A stretch of DNA of 64,000 nt from Prochlorococcus marinus CUG1415 (lineage in GTDB: Bacteria > Cyanobacteriota > Cyanobacteriia > PCC-6307 > Cyanobiaceae), in the NCBI RefSeq assembly GCF_017696015.1, contig NZ_JAAORL010000002.1, forward strand, positions 248,001-312,000, given 5' to 3'. The notes beneath the pieces are model-generated. The model did no database searches. It was not told the origin of the DNA and worked only from the letters and a program-made list of their open reading frames with translations. Shown one piece after another: positions 27,687 through 37,373 of the stretch (positions are counted from its first letter, which is position 1; each line of letters starts with the position of its first letter). Position numbers and translations under genes: made by a program.

Positions 27687-27998
27687 TTAACAATTTTTAA
27701 TCACATATGGGATCATAAATGACATTTTTTCATTGTAGGATTCTTTTAAAAAATAAGCTTCAATAAGTTCCGACTGCAACCCCAATAAACTAGATTGACA
27801 TTTGAATCTATTTTGATCAAATTCTACTAATTGCAGTTTTTCTATTTGAGAAACTAATTCTCTACATATTTGTTTTTGAGAATCTTTAATACATTCACTG
27901 GATTGTTTTAAAATCTTGGACTTTGTTGGTATTGTTTCTGCCATAAGGCAATTAGATAATAATAAAAATTTCAAGAGTAAAATAGTTAAAATTTTCAT
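27687..27998 (-). CDS. Small secreted protein, unknown
   Basis: I do not recognise the family. The N-terminus is a signal peptide, MKILTILLLKFLLLSNCLMA, and the mature part has four cysteines (SECIKD, ICRELV, FKCQSS and VIKNC) that could form two disulfides. This fits a periplasmic protein. A GTG one codon earlier is also in frame, but the ATG at 27998 gives the cleaner signal. It ends 54 bases before the start of the next small gene on the same strand. Confidence 0.65.
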   Translation of the reverse strand: MKILTILLLKFLLLSNCLMAETIPTKSKILKQSSECIKDSQKQICRELVSQIEKLQLVEFDQNRFKCQSSLLGLQSELIEAYFLKESYNEKMSFMIPYVIKNC

Positions 27999-28077
27999 CA
28001 CTTCTTAAGATATAAAACTTGGAATAATTTTTTAAAAATTTCAGGAGTAAATATAATAATATTTTATTGCCATTCAT

Positions 28078-28105
28078 AAAAAAAGATGCTCTCCAAGAGC
28101 ATCTT
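28078..28105 (-). terminator. Rho-independent terminator after HU
   Basis: The stem AAGATGCTCT (28083-28092) pairs perfectly with AGAGCATCTT (28096-28105) around a 3-base loop. On the reverse strand it is followed by a run of T (complement of A at 28078-28084). It lies just after the stop of the HU gene on the minus strand. Confidence 0.88.
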
Positions 28106-28136
28106 AGTTTTAAAGGAAGAATTAGATTAAAAAAGA

Positions 28137-28412
28137 TTACCCTTGAACTCTATCCTTAAAAAGTTTACCCGCTGAGAATGTAGGAACTCTTTTAGCAGGT
28201 ATTGCTATTTTTTCGCCTGTCTTAGGGTTTAATCCCTGTCTCGCAGAACGATCTCTTGGCTCGAAAGAACCAAATCCTAGTATGGAGACTTTTTTGCCTT
28301 CCACTACTGAATCAACAATAGTTTCAATAGCTGCATCAACAACTAAAGAAACATCCGTTTTTGTGAGCTCGGTACGAGCAGCAACAAGATTTACTAAATC
28401 AGCTTTGTTCAT
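28137..28412 (-). CDS. hup: DNA-binding protein HU
   Basis: HU is the small dimeric nucleoid protein that bends DNA. The 91 residues from the ATG at 28412 match the normal family length: MNKADLVNLVAARTELTK starts the helical dimer body, GFGSFEPRDRSARQGLNPKT is the conserved arm base with the DNA-intercalating region, and IPAKRVPTFSAGKLFKDRV ends it. A longer frame reaches 28460 but adds a hydrophobic stretch with no family counterpart, so the inner ATG is preferred. A strong terminator follows. Confidence 0.96.
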   Translation of the reverse strand: MNKADLVNLVAARTELTKTDVSLVVDAAIETIVDSVVEGKKVSILGFGSFEPRDRSARQGLNPKTGEKIAIPAKRVPTFSAGKLFKDRVQG

Positions 28413-29036
28413 TGAATTTTTTGTAAAGCAGAGATTTAAAAAGACAAGAGTTTTAATCAAGTCTAAAAACCTCGATCTTGCACATCATATGGAGCAAATA
28501 CGAATACGGCAACCGAAAATCACGGCGGCGCAAAGCTTTATACAAATCTTAAAGACATTTTTAGCTATATTATTTAATTTAATAGCCGAACATTTTTCTT
28601 ATATAAAAATAAACTCTGTATCTGGGAATCACTTAAAACCATTGATAATACTGGATTTAGCCTTAAAAAGGCTTACTTCATTGATCAAGGGGGGAAATGC
28701 CCAAAGTTGATGAAATTAAAAATTTGAACTATTTATTATATTTTATGAATTTCAAGATATATTTCCTTCTCATCACATGAAACAGCATAATTTGTATTTT
28801 GAAATCAAGAAAATCTAGTTTTCTCATGCTTAAACTTTCTCTCAAAAACGTTTATTCACAGAGCAGATGGATGGATAAATTACAATAAGTTTAGATAATA
28901 AAGATTCTCCAAGGTTGCATGATGTTGATTAGTGAAACCTTAAATTTGTTTTTTTTTTAATTTTGCATCTATTATTCAAATATCAGTAATTTGAATAAAT
29001 TATCTCAATATTTAACTACTCAATGATAAAGAGACA
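28413..29036. other. 624-base gap with no confident gene
   Basis: This is the longest non-coding stretch in the window. The part next to HU (about 28495-28535) is clearly richer in G and C than its surroundings (CGGCAACCG and CACGGCGGCGC), which could be the HU leader or a structured RNA. A 73-codon frame (28489-28710, plus) is open but has no family features. Near 28911-28941 AAGGTT and AACCTT could form a loose stem, followed seven bases later by ten T residues, a weak terminator-like pattern. The rest is A/T-rich and probably holds the promoters of HU and glgX. Confidence 0.5.
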
Positions 29037-31070
29037 GTGACTTATATCAATAAAGGTAACCCATTTCCTTTAGGAAGTTCTCTAACTTCAGAAGGGGTTA
29101 ATTTTTCCCTAATATCCACAAATGCAGAATATGTAGAAATCTTATTGTTTGAGAAAGAGGACTCTATTTCGCCAAAAAGTATATTGAAACTAGATCAGAA
29201 TCATAATACAGGTCCTTACTGGCATGCGGAAATAAAAAATCTAAATGAAGGTTGTATTTATGGTTTTAGAGTAAAACAAAAAAATAATGATATTAATAAT
29301 AACTATGAAAAAAAAGTATTACTTGATCCATGTTCAAGGGGCATTACTGGATGGGGAAGTTATAAAAGAGAAAATGCATTAAAAACGCAAGAAAATACTA
29401 ATTCTTGTCTTAAAAGCGTTGTTTGCGATAGAAAATTATTTAATTTTAAGGATTATCCAAGACCGAAACATTCTTGGGAAGAAACAATTATTTATGAACT
29501 CCATATCAAAGCTTTCACTGAATCAACTGATAAAGATGAAAGTTGTTTTAAGAAATTTTTAAAAAAAATTCCGTATCTTAAAGAACTGGGGATTACCACA
29601 ATTGAATTACTTCCAATTTTTTGTTTTGATCCAACTGATGCACCAAATGGTCTAAAAAATTTTTGGGGTTATAGTCCAATCAATTGGTTTACCCCACATT
29701 TTGAATATCTTTCGAATGAATCCGCCGAAAAGAATAGAGAGGAATTCAGAAGATTAGTAGAGGAATGTCATAAAGCAGACATTGAAGTCATATTAGATGT
29801 TGTATATAATCATACGTCTGAAGGAGATTCTGAAGGACCGGCAATATCTTGGAAAGGTATAGATGAAAATCTTTATTACTTTATTGGGAAAGATAAAAAT
29901 TATCAGGACGTCTCTGGCTGTGGTAATACTATTGCAGCAAACAGAGGATTAGTTAGAAAACTAATAATTGAATCATTAAAATGTTGGGCGAGTGAATTAG
30001 GAGTTGATGGTTTTAGATTTGATTTAGGAATTGCCCTATCAAGAGGAGAAAATCTTTCGCCGCTCGATAATCCTCCAATTTTTGAAGATATAGAATGTGA
30101 ACCAGAACTTATTGATATCAAATTGATAAGTGAACCATGGGATTGTGGTGGTTTATATAAATTAGGTGATTTCCCATCCAAGAATACTTTCACTTGGAAT
30201 GGTCATTTTAGAGATGACTTGCGGAGATTTTGGAAGGGAGATAAAGATACAGCTTGGAATATGAGCGATAAAATAAAAGGTAGTCCATCTATTTACAAAG
30301 AAGATAATATTTTCCCAAAATCAATAAATTTTATTACTTCGCATGATGGGTTCACTCTAAAAGATTTAGTAACATTCAATAGAAAACATAATTTTGCCAA
30401 TAGAGAACAAAATAAAGATGGTGATTCCCATAACAATTCTTGGAATCATGGTATAGAGGGACCAACTACAGACTTATTAATCAATGATTTAAGAAAAAGA
30501 CAACAAAAAAATCTTCTTCTTAGTTTACTTATATCTAAAGGTGTTCCAATGATACTTATGGGTGATGAGATAGGGAGGTCCCAAGGAGGCAACAATAATT
30601 CTTGGTGCCAAAATAATTTATTGGGTTGGATGAATTGGGATCCTGCTCTACAAGATTTAGAGTTGTTAGAATACTTTAAATACGTTATAAAAATTCGAAA
30701 AAAACTTATAAAAATTTTTTATCCATCATTTTTTCCGAAGAATCAAGACCATGAAAATATTCCAAGATATCATTGGCATGGAACAAAGTTAGATAGCCCA
30801 GATTGGAGTAGTTGGTCTCACACAGTTGCCTTTAGCATAAACAAAGGTAGAAATAATCCTCTGGTCTGGATAGGTTTAAATGCATATTCAAAAAGTATCG
30901 ACTTCCCCTTGCCAAAATGTGAATATAATTGGTTAAAAGTTATCGATACTAGCATGTCTGAGATTTTTGTACCTTTAATTGTTAATGAACAATCTGTTTC
31001 AATAAAAAGTAGAAGCTCCTTATTAATCATTTCAGAAGAAGTATTTGGAGCAAAAAATAATATATTCTAA
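29037..31070 (+). CDS. glgX: Glycogen debranching enzyme (GlgX/isoamylase type)
   Basis: The enzyme hydrolyses alpha-1,6 branches in glycogen, releasing stored glucose at night. The N-terminal carbohydrate-binding module 48 starts NPFPLGSSLTSEGVNFSL. The GH13 barrel shows VILDVVYNHTSEGD, GVDGFRFDLGIAL (catalytic Asp), LISEPWDCGG (catalytic Glu) and INFITSHDGFTLKDL, as in isoamylases. The length of 677 residues fits GlgX. The GTG start at 29037 is preceded by AAAGAGA, a fair ribosome-binding site. tRNA-Gly follows within 3 bases on the other strand. Confidence 0.94.
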   Translation: MTYINKGNPFPLGSSLTSEGVNFSLISTNAEYVEILLFEKEDSISPKSILKLDQNHNTGPYWHAEIKNLNEGCIYGFRVKQKNNDINNNYEKKVLLDPCSRGITGWGSYKRENALKTQENTNSCLKSVVCDRKLFNFKDYPRPKHSWEETIIYELHIKAFTESTDKDESCFKKFLKKIPYLKELGITTIELLPIFCFDPTDAPNGLKNFWGYSPINWFTPHFEYLSNESAEKNREEFRRLVEECHKADIEVILDVVYNHTSEGDSEGPAISWKGIDENLYYFIGKDKNYQDVSGCGNTIAANRGLVRKLIIESLKCWASELGVDGFRFDLGIALSRGENLSPLDNPPIFEDIECEPELIDIKLISEPWDCGGLYKLGDFPSKNTFTWNGHFRDDLRRFWKGDKDTAWNMSDKIKGSPSIYKEDNIFPKSINFITSHDGFTLKDLVTFNRKHNFANREQNKDGDSHNNSWNHGIEGPTTDLLINDLRKRQQKNLLLSLLISKGVPMILMGDEIGRSQGGNNNSWCQNNLLGWMNWDPALQDLELLEYFKYVIKIRKKLIKIFYPSFFPKNQDHENIPRYHWHGTKLDSPDWSSWSHTVAFSINKGRNNPLVWIGLNAYSKSIDFPLPKCEYNWLKVIDTSMSEIFVPLIVNEQSVSIKSRSSLLIISEEVFGAKNNIF

Positions 31071-31072
31071 AA

Positions 31073-31143
31073 AGCGGGCGGCGGGAATCGAACCCGCATC
31101 TTCAGCTTGGAAGGCTGAGGTTTTACCACTAAACCACGCCCGC
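31073..31143 (-). tRNA. tRNA-Gly (anticodon TCC)
   Basis: On the reverse strand the acceptor GCGGGCG pairs with CGCCCGC and leaves T as the discriminator. The anticodon stem TCAGC/GCTGA holds CTTCCAA, giving anticodon TCC, which reads GGA and GGG. The T arm is GCGGG-TTCGATT-CCCGC. It is 71 bases long and CCA is not encoded. Confidence 0.96.
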
Positions 31144-31204
31144 AATAAGTAATAGAATTACCATTGCAATAATACATTATCAAACAGTCAACAACTTAAA
31201 AAGA

Positions 31205-32578
31205 TTGGAAAATTCACACTCAAAAAAAATATCGGGGTCAAGAACAAGATTAATGCTTTCCTATGGGCTTGGAGATGCTGGAACAGGCCTTGCTAATGCT
31301 CAATTTGGTTTTTACCTCTTCCCATTCTTTACTTGTGTGGCTGGATTACCTCCTTGGATAGCAAGCTCTATCTTGATGATAATCAAGCTCTGGGATGCAA
31401 TTAATGATCCTTTGATTGGCTGGATGAGCGACCATACCCAATCAAGATGGGGGCCAAGACTACCTTGGATGATTGGGGCATCAGTTCCTTTGGGGATTTT
31501 TTTAGCTGCAATGTGGTGGATACCCAATGATTACAGCCTCAAAGAGAAAACTTTTTATTACATATGCACATCAATTTTGTATATGACAGCATATACATCT
31601 GTAAATCTTCCTTATGGAGCATTATCCACAGAAATTAGTGAAGATGAAAATATAAGAACTAGGCTTAACGCCGCCAGATTTACTGGCTCAATATTAGCTT
31701 CTTTAACAGGATTAACAGTAGGTGCAATATTTCTAAGCAAAGGAGATACTGGTTACCTAAATATGGGAAGAATATCTGGCACGTTCGTTACAATAATTAC
31801 TTTACTTTCTACTTGGGGCCTAGCTCCATATGCAAAGATCGCAAGAAAACCTATCAATAAAATACAGCCTATAAAAAATCAATTTAAGCGTATTTTAAAG
31901 AATAAAATCTTTATAAAAGTGATATATCTCTATTTACTTCTCTGGTGTGGCCTTCAGTTAATGCAAACAGTTTCATTAATATATTTGCAACAAGTCATGA
32001 ATGTACCAAGAGGGGTATCCTTTTGGATTATCATTCCTTTTCAAATAAGTGCTCTGTTAGGATTGCAAGTCTGGAGTTTTTATTCTAATAAATATGGAAG
32101 AGTTCAAGCATTAAAAATAGGTGGACTTATATGGATTGTTGGTTGCTTGATTGCAATGATATTACCTCCATTGTCAAATAATTTTGAAATTACTAATTTC
32201 AATATAGATTCTATAAAAATGTTAACTTTATTTCTAACAATTTTGTTGGTTGGTTTTGGTGCATCAACAGCATATTTAATACCTTGGTCTTTATTGCCAG
32301 ACGCTATTGATCATGACCCAGAGAAGGCAGCAGGAATTTATACTGCTTGGATGGTTTTATGTCAAAAATTAGGTATTGCTTTAAGCGTTGGATTATTTGG
32401 TTATCTTCTCACTCTTACTGGGTTCAAGCAAGCAGCCTGTCAGGGGATTATTGATATGAATCAACCAGATTCTGCATTAATAACAGTAAGGATTTGCATG
32501 GGTTTAATCCCTTCTATACTTGTCTACTGGGGTCTATTAATTATGAGGGAATGGGATCAAGAATTAATTAAGAACTAA
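31205..32578 (+). CDS. GPH-family sugar:cation symporter, possible glucose transporter
   Basis: This is a 12-helix transporter of the glycoside-pentoside-hexuronide family, the melibiose carrier type. The N-terminal helix has LSYGLGDAGTGLANAQFGFY with the cation-binding Asp, and the loop after helix 2 carries LWDAINDPLIGWMSDHTQSR and RWGPRLPWMIGA, which are family hallmarks. In Prochlorococcus a protein of this type (GlcH, earlier called melibiose/sodium symporter) is an experimentally shown glucose transporter, so this gene is a good candidate for it; the match is from memory of the family, not from a search. The start is a TTG at 31205. Confidence 0.85.
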   Translation: MENSHSKKISGSRTRLMLSYGLGDAGTGLANAQFGFYLFPFFTCVAGLPPWIASSILMIIKLWDAINDPLIGWMSDHTQSRWGPRLPWMIGASVPLGIFLAAMWWIPNDYSLKEKTFYYICTSILYMTAYTSVNLPYGALSTEISEDENIRTRLNAARFTGSILASLTGLTVGAIFLSKGDTGYLNMGRISGTFVTIITLLSTWGLAPYAKIARKPINKIQPIKNQFKRILKNKIFIKVIYLYLLLWCGLQLMQTVSLIYLQQVMNVPRGVSFWIIIPFQISALLGLQVWSFYSNKYGRVQALKIGGLIWIVGCLIAMILPPLSNNFEITNFNIDSIKMLTLFLTILLVGFGASTAYLIPWSLLPDAIDHDPEKAAGIYTAWMVLCQKLGIALSVGLFGYLLTLTGFKQAACQGIIDMNQPDSALITVRICMGLIPSILVYWGLLIMREWDQELIKN

Positions 32579-32587
32579 TATAAAGAT

Positions 32588-33343
32588 ATGTATTACCCTA
32601 AGTTTTTCAAAAGAATTCTAAGCAGCTTAATCATTGGCGGGCAAGCAATTAATTTTATCTTCAGAGGTAAAATTTCCAAAAATGATCTCTTTGACCAACT
32701 TATGGAGTCAGGTCCAGGAAGTTTGTTAATTGTATTAATTACAGGAATAGCGGCAGGTACAGTCTTCAATATTCAAGTAGCATCACAATTGACAAGCATG
32801 GGGGTATCAAGTGAAATAGGAGGTTTATTAGCGGTAGGAATGGCTAGAGAAATGGCTCCTCTTCTAACTGCTACTTTAATGACTGGGAAGGTTGCCACTG
32901 CTTATGCTGCTCAATTGGGAACTATGAAAGTTACAGAACAAATTGAGGCTATAACAATGTTAAGGACCGAACCAGTCCAATATCTGGTGGTTCCAAGGTT
33001 ACTATCGATGGTAATAATGTCTCCGATACAGTGTCTTTTGTTTTTATCTGTAGCTTTATGGAGTGGACAAATTTGGAGCACAATTTTTTATAAAGTTCCT
33101 CCAATAGTTTTCTGGACATCTGTAAGATCAGGTAATGTGAGTTTAACCAGTACAGACTTAACTTCAATGTTAATAAAATCTGTCGTATTCGGATTACTTA
33201 TTTCAATTATTGCTTGTGGATATGGACTCACAACTAAAGGTGGTCCAAAAGAAGTTGGAACAAGTACAACAGGAGCGGTTGTAATTACTCTCGTTACTGT
33301 ATCTTTAATGGATGTATTATTAACGCAAATTTTATTTGGATGA
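32588..33343 (+). CDS. MlaE-type ABC transporter permease
   Basis: The protein is an inner-membrane permease of the MlaE/Ycf63 family, which moves phospholipids between membranes together with an ATPase and an MCE-domain protein. Key blocks are GPGSLLIVLITGIAAGTVFNIQ, EIGGLLAVGMAREMAPLLTATLMTGKV (split here as EIGGLLAVGMAREMAP and LLTATLMTGKV) and a C-terminal GYGLTTKGGPKEVGTSTTGAVV. The 251-residue length is standard. The ATPase and MCE partners are not next to it and must be elsewhere. It is 9 bases behind the sugar transporter and overlaps the reading frame of the next gene. Confidence 0.9.
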   Translation: MYYPKFFKRILSSLIIGGQAINFIFRGKISKNDLFDQLMESGPGSLLIVLITGIAAGTVFNIQVASQLTSMGVSSEIGGLLAVGMAREMAPLLTATLMTGKVATAYAAQLGTMKVTEQIEAITMLRTEPVQYLVVPRLLSMVIMSPIQCLLFLSVALWSGQIWSTIFYKVPPIVFWTSVRSGNVSLTSTDLTSMLIKSVVFGLLISIIACGYGLTTKGGPKEVGTSTTGAVVITLVTVSLMDVLLTQILFG

Positions 33344-33347
33344 TTCT

Positions 33348-33752
33348 ATGTTTAACACTAATTCAAAAAAAGAAGAACCAGTAATAATATCACCATCATT
33401 TCAATTACCAATAATTCTAATAGTTTTAAGTTTTATGCTTTTATTTTTAAATATTGGTTCTTTGCCAACAATAGTTTCTGCATCTTTTAGCTTTTTTTTA
33501 TTGCTTCAGTCATTTACCTTAAGAATAAAAATAACAACTGATGATTTTATCGTTTTACAATTAGGTAAAGAGATTAGAACTTTTCCATTTAAGAACTGGA
33601 TATCATGGAAATTCTTTTTTCCTATAATCCCAGGTATTTTTTATTTTAGAGAAAAGTCCAGTCCTCATTTATTACCAATATTATTTAATCCAAGGCAATT
33701 AAAAGATGAACTTTTAAAAAAAGTTGACTCCCTGGAAATTAAAAATTCCTAA
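33348..33752 (+). CDS. DUF3119 family membrane protein
   Basis: This conserved cyanobacterial protein of unknown function has 134 residues from the ATG at 33348; a TTG 12 bases earlier overlaps the mlaE stop and is an alternative. Two hydrophobic segments lie near the start (about 18-34 and 41-58), followed by a cytoplasmic-looking domain with IGS.., DDFIVLQLGKEIRTFPFKNW and ISWKFFFPIIPGIFYF. The ribosome-binding site GGA, 7 bases before the ATG, favours the shorter form. Its place next to an MlaE permease suggests an envelope-lipid role, but that is only from position. Confidence 0.75.
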   Translation: MFNTNSKKEEPVIISPSFQLPIILIVLSFMLLFLNIGSLPTIVSASFSFFLLLQSFTLRIKITTDDFIVLQLGKEIRTFPFKNWISWKFFFPIIPGIFYFREKSSPHLLPILFNPRQLKDELLKKVDSLEIKNS

Positions 33753-33787
33753 AATTCAGTTTTTTCTTAATCATCAAAATTATTTAA

Positions 33788-34798
33788 ATGACCAATCAAG
33801 AAATTTCAAACAATAATCCTGAAAAGGAATTAATACAAGATAAGTCAATTTCAGATGATAAATCCAAACAAATTAGTCAGAAAAATACAAAGCAAAATAA
33901 AAAAATTACTTCAAAAAATGACAAGTCAAACAAATCCTTTGATGAAATTTCTAATGAGATTTTTAGAGATCTAGTTTCAAAAAAAGACTATTTAGTTAAA
34001 GAAATAAAAAATTTAGAAACAAAAAAAACTGAATTAGAAAAAGATATTGATTCAAATTTTAAAGGGCAGTCAGATAATATCGCTAAAAGAGTTAAGGGCT
34101 TTCAAGAGTACTTAACTGGTGCTTTGCAGAATCTTTCACAAAACGTTGAAAAACTTGAATTAGTTTCTCAACCAATAATCGTAAAGCCTTCTCCACTGGA
34201 TGAGAAGAAGGAAAATACTAGTACAAATAATGTAGTTAATGTTCCTGCTCTTTCTGAAACATTTAAGCCAGATGAAAAGATTATAAGAAACTGCTTTTCA
34301 ACTTTCATAGAACAACCTGATTTTTATGCTGAACCTTGGAAATTAAGACGAAGTCTTGATTCATCAGATATTGAAATTATGGATGATTGGTTCTTTAATA
34401 TGGGTGGAAGAGGTTCTATTGAAAGTAGAGGATCTCGACAAAAAAATGCCTTATTATCAGCTGGTTTAATATCTATCCTTGGGGAATTATATGGTGATCA
34501 GTTTCAGACTCTTATTTTAGCTTCGCAGCCTGAACGATTAGGAGAATGGAGAAGAATACTTCAAGATTCACTTGGTCTCACAAGAGATGACTTTGGACCT
34601 AACAGTGGGATTGTTCTTTTTGAAAGGCCTGAAGGTGTCATCGAAAGAGCTGACAGATTAGAAGCAAATGAAGAATTACCATTTATTATTATTGATGCAG
34701 CAGAAACATCTGTTGAAATTCCAATACTTCAGTTCCCATTATGGGTTGCATTTGCTGGTTCAGATAGTGAAATTTACGATGATCTTGAATTAAACTAA
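33788..34798 (+). CDS. DUF3086 family protein with coiled coil
   Basis: This 336-residue protein is a conserved cyanobacterial type with no known function. The first 60 residues are polar and rich in Lys, Asn and Ser, probably disordered. Residues about 60-125 form a heptad-like coiled coil ([19 protein letters not shown]). The C-terminal domain is well structured, with [43 protein letters not shown], and [20 protein letters not shown]. It lies between DUF3119 and plsY on the same strand, with gaps of 35 and 5 bases. Confidence 0.8.
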   Translation: MTNQEISNNNPEKELIQDKSISDDKSKQISQKNTKQNKKITSKNDKSNKSFDEISNEIFRDLVSKKDYLVKEIKNLETKKTELEKDIDSNFKGQSDNIAKRVKGFQEYLTGALQNLSQNVEKLELVSQPIIVKPSPLDEKKENTSTNNVVNVPALSETFKPDEKIIRNCFSTFIEQPDFYAEPWKLRRSLDSSDIEIMDDWFFNMGGRGSIESRGSRQKNALLSAGLISILGELYGDQFQTLILASQPERLGEWRRILQDSLGLTRDDFGPNSGIVLFERPEGVIERADRLEANEELPFIIIDAAETSVEIPILQFPLWVAFAGSDSEIYDDLELN

Positions 34799-34803
34799 TC
34801 TTT

Positions 34804-35394
34804 ATGAATATCTTAATAATTTTTACAAGTTATCTTTTAGGTTCACTTCCTACAGGTTTTTTAATTGGAAAATATCTTAAAAATATAGATCTAAGGACTA
34901 TAGGTTCTGGATCTACAGGTGCCACAAATGTCTTAAGAAATGTTGGGAAATGGCCGGCACTTTTTGTCTTTATCGTTGACGTTGGGAAAGGCCTTATTGC
35001 AGTAAAAATTGCTCAATATTACACAGCTCAAGGATTAATAGAAGTTATAGCAGGCATATCAGCTATCTCAGGACATATTTGGCCAGTATGGCTCAAAGGT
35101 AAAGGAGGGAAAGCTGTTGCGACTGGATTAGGTATGTTTTTAGCTCTTTCCTGGAAAGTTGGACTAGCGGCTCTTGGGATTTTTTTAATAGTCCTAACAA
35201 AAACTAAATTTGTTTCTTTATCCAGTATTTCCGCTGCATTCTTACTTCCTATCTTTATGTTTTTTTACCTCGGCAATTTTATGCACTCATACTTTTTCAT
35301 AAGTTTAATTGTGGCATTATTAGTAATCTGGAAACATAGAACAAACATGAAAAGATTGCTCAAGGGAGAAGAATCCAAAATCAACCAGAATTAA
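34804..35394 (+). CDS. plsY: Glycerol-3-phosphate acyltransferase PlsY
   Basis: PlsY acylates glycerol 3-phosphate from acyl-phosphate, the first step of phospholipid synthesis, in the membrane. The 196-residue protein has five or so membrane helices and the three family loops: [30 protein letters not shown] (with the catalytic Ser and Gly-Ser-Gly), and [15 protein letters not shown]. The last loop [13 protein letters not shown] is also conserved. It follows DUF3086 by 5 bases and overlaps the pyrF end by 14 bases. Confidence 0.96.
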   Translation: MNILIIFTSYLLGSLPTGFLIGKYLKNIDLRTIGSGSTGATNVLRNVGKWPALFVFIVDVGKGLIAVKIAQYYTAQGLIEVIAGISAISGHIWPVWLKGKGGKAVATGLGMFLALSWKVGLAALGIFLIVLTKTKFVSLSSISAAFLLPIFMFFYLGNFMHSYFFISLIVALLVIWKHRTNMKRLLKGEESKINQN

Positions 35395-36109
35395 TAGATT
35401 CAAATATTTCTTTTAGAGCTTTATTAGGATCTATAGCTTTTGATATTGATCTACCAATGACTAATTTAGAAGCGCCATTATCAATAGCTTCATGGGGAGT
35501 CATAATTCTATTTTGATCATCTTTATTCTCAATCTTTAACCTGATACCTGGTGTAATTAATTCAAAATTGTCCTTATAAATAGATCTCAACATTTTTACC
35601 TCCCAAGGGGAACAGACACATCCATCTAATCCAGCATCAAAAGACAACTTTGCAAGTCTCAATACATTGTCTTCAATTGAATTATTTCTATCAAGATCAG
35701 TTTGAAAATCTTTAAGAGAAAAGCTTGTTAAAACAGTGATTCCAACAACAAATGGAGGTTTTACTCTGACTGAGGAGGCTCCTTCTAAAGATGCTTTTTT
35801 AGAATCCTTAAGAGCTTTTAGACCTGCTGAAGCATGAATAGAAATAATATCAACCCCTAATTTTGAAACTTGGAAACATGCTGCACTCATGGTATTTGGA
35901 ATATCATGAAATTTTAAGTCTAAAAAAACTTTTTTATTTAAACTTTTTAAAATTTCAATAACTCTTGGACCTTCCCTAACAAAAAGCTCTAAACCAACTT
36001 TTACCCACTTAATATTGGGACATTTTTCTAGAAGTAATTTTGCTTGGTTTACATCTAGCCCATCAATTGCCAATATTATTTTATCTTCTGAGTTAAATCC
36101 GTTATTCAT
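35381..36109 (-). CDS. pyrF: Orotidine 5'-phosphate decarboxylase
   Basis: PyrF makes UMP from OMP, the last step of pyrimidine synthesis. The barrel shows [36 protein letters not shown] (the Lys-Asp catalytic block), [10 protein letters not shown], and [26 protein letters not shown] at the end. An in-frame TTG lies one codon upstream; the ATG at 36109 is chosen. The tyrS stop is 6 bases upstream, so tyrS-pyrF form one transcript. Confidence 0.95.
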   Translation of the reverse strand: MNNGFNSEDKIILAIDGLDVNQAKLLLEKCPNIKWVKVGLELFVREGPRVIEILKSLNKKVFLDLKFHDIPNTMSAACFQVSKLGVDIISIHASAGLKALKDSKKASLEGASSVRVKPPFVVGITVLTSFSLKDFQTDLDRNNSIEDNVLRLAKLSFDAGLDGCVCSPWEVKMLRSIYKDNFELITPGIRLKIENKDDQNRIMTPHEAIDNGASKLVIGRSISKAIDPNKALKEIFESINSG

Positions 36110-36115
36110 CAATTT

Positions 36116-37354
36116 TTAGTTTCCAAACCTCTTAATTATTTTTTTTCCAATTTGTAAAATCTTCCCTTCTAATTCATTTTTTGAATCAAAAACTAAATCA
36201 GGATTTATTACTTTCTGACTATCAATTTTTACTCCCCCACCTTTAATAGATCTTTTGGATTCGCTGCTTGATTTGAAAAGTTTTAGAGCACTTAGCAAGT
36301 AAAAAAACTTTACTGGAAAAACAATCTCTTTTAATGAAATTTCTGGAATTTCTCCAACTTTTTCTTTGTGTCCAAGAAATAATTTTTCGCAGTTTGATTG
36401 CGCTTTTAATGCTTCTTCAGTCCCATGGAATAAAGTAGTAACTTCTAAAGCCATTCTTCTCTGTAATTCACGAGGATTTGATTTTTCAAGCAAACTTAAA
36501 TCTAATTCAGTAAGTAATTCAAAATAGGTAGGTATTATATCGTCGGGTACTTTTTCTAATTTTGAATACATTGAAAGTGGGTCATCAGTCAAACCAACGG
36601 TGTTAAATTCAGATTTACTCATCTTCTTTATGCCATCTAAACCTGTCAAAATTGGCAACAGAATACCAAACTGAGGTTTTTGTTTAAAATGCCTTTGAAG
36701 ATCTCTTCCTATTGCAATATTAAATTTCTGATCTGTCCCTCCAAGCTCAATATCTGATTGAACAACCACCGAATCGTAACCTTGTAATAATGGATATAAG
36801 AATTCATGCAAAGCAATTGAAACTTGTGAAGTGTACCTTTTATTAAATTCCTCCTTAGCAAGCATTTGACTAACTGTTGCACTCCCCATTAATTCAATTA
36901 TCGAATTAAGATCTAGTCCTTTTAACCATTCACTGTTATATCTAATTTCTATTCTATCTTTTGAATCAAAATCTAAAATAGATTCATTAGCTGGTTTACC
37001 CATTCCTAGTTGGGTTAAGTAAGTTTTTGCATTTTCCTTAACTTGTTTTTCCGATAACTGCACTCTTGTTTTGTTTTTTCCAGTTGGATCTCCAATTTGA
37101 GCAGTAAAATCTCCAATAATTAAAACTGCAACATGACCATTATCTTGAAATGCCCTAAGTTTTTTGAACAATATGCTGTGCCCAAGATGAATATCTGTTC
37201 CAGTTGGATCGATTCCGAGTTTAACCCTTAATTTTTTATTATTTTTTTTCGCATGATCAATTATCTCCGAAAAAGTTTGATCTGTTTCCTTACTTGGGAA
37301 ATATTCTTCTATTCCTCTTGAGAGCCATGATGGCAATATTAAATTATCTGACAT
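36116..37354 (-). CDS. tyrS: Tyrosyl-tRNA synthetase
   Basis: The enzyme charges tRNA-Tyr. The Rossmann fold shows [20 protein letters not shown], with HLGH as the HIGH motif, and [14 protein letters not shown]. The catalytic KMSKS motif is in [11 protein letters not shown]. The C-terminus has an S4-like end ([14 protein letters not shown]). The size of 412 residues is normal. The N-terminal tyrosine-binding region contains [20 protein letters not shown]. It is co-transcribed with pyrF. Confidence 0.96.
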   Translation of the reverse strand: MSDNLILPSWLSRGIEEYFPSKETDQTFSEIIDHAKKNNKKLRVKLGIDPTGTDIHLGHSILFKKLRAFQDNGHVAVLIIGDFTAQIGDPTGKNKTRVQLSEKQVKENAKTYLTQLGMGKPANESILDFDSKDRIEIRYNSEWLKGLDLNSIIELMGSATVSQMLAKEEFNKRYTSQVSIALHEFLYPLLQGYDSVVVQSDIELGGTDQKFNIAIGRDLQRHFKQKPQFGILLPILTGLDGIKKMSKSEFNTVGLTDDPLSMYSKLEKVPDDIIPTYFELLTELDLSLLEKSNPRELQRRMALEVTTLFHGTEEALKAQSNCEKLFLGHKEKVGEIPEISLKEIVFPVKFFYLLSALKLFKSSSESKRSIKGGGVKIDSQKVINPDLVFDSKNELEGKILQIGKKIIKRFGN

Positions 37355-37373
37355 GAAGCTTTAACCGTTAAAT

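Noticed and set aside
28413-28460. Longer HU reading frame from 28460
   Set aside because: The extra 16 residues are hydrophobic and absent from the family; ATG 28412 gives the standard 91 residues.
28661-28677. AGCCTT/AAGGCT inverted repeat as a terminator
   Set aside because: There is no T run after it on either strand, and it lies in the unassigned gap.
28282-28710. 142-codon plus-strand frame across HU
   Set aside because: Half of it is the antisense of HU. The remainder (28489-28710) was kept only as a possibility in the gap note.
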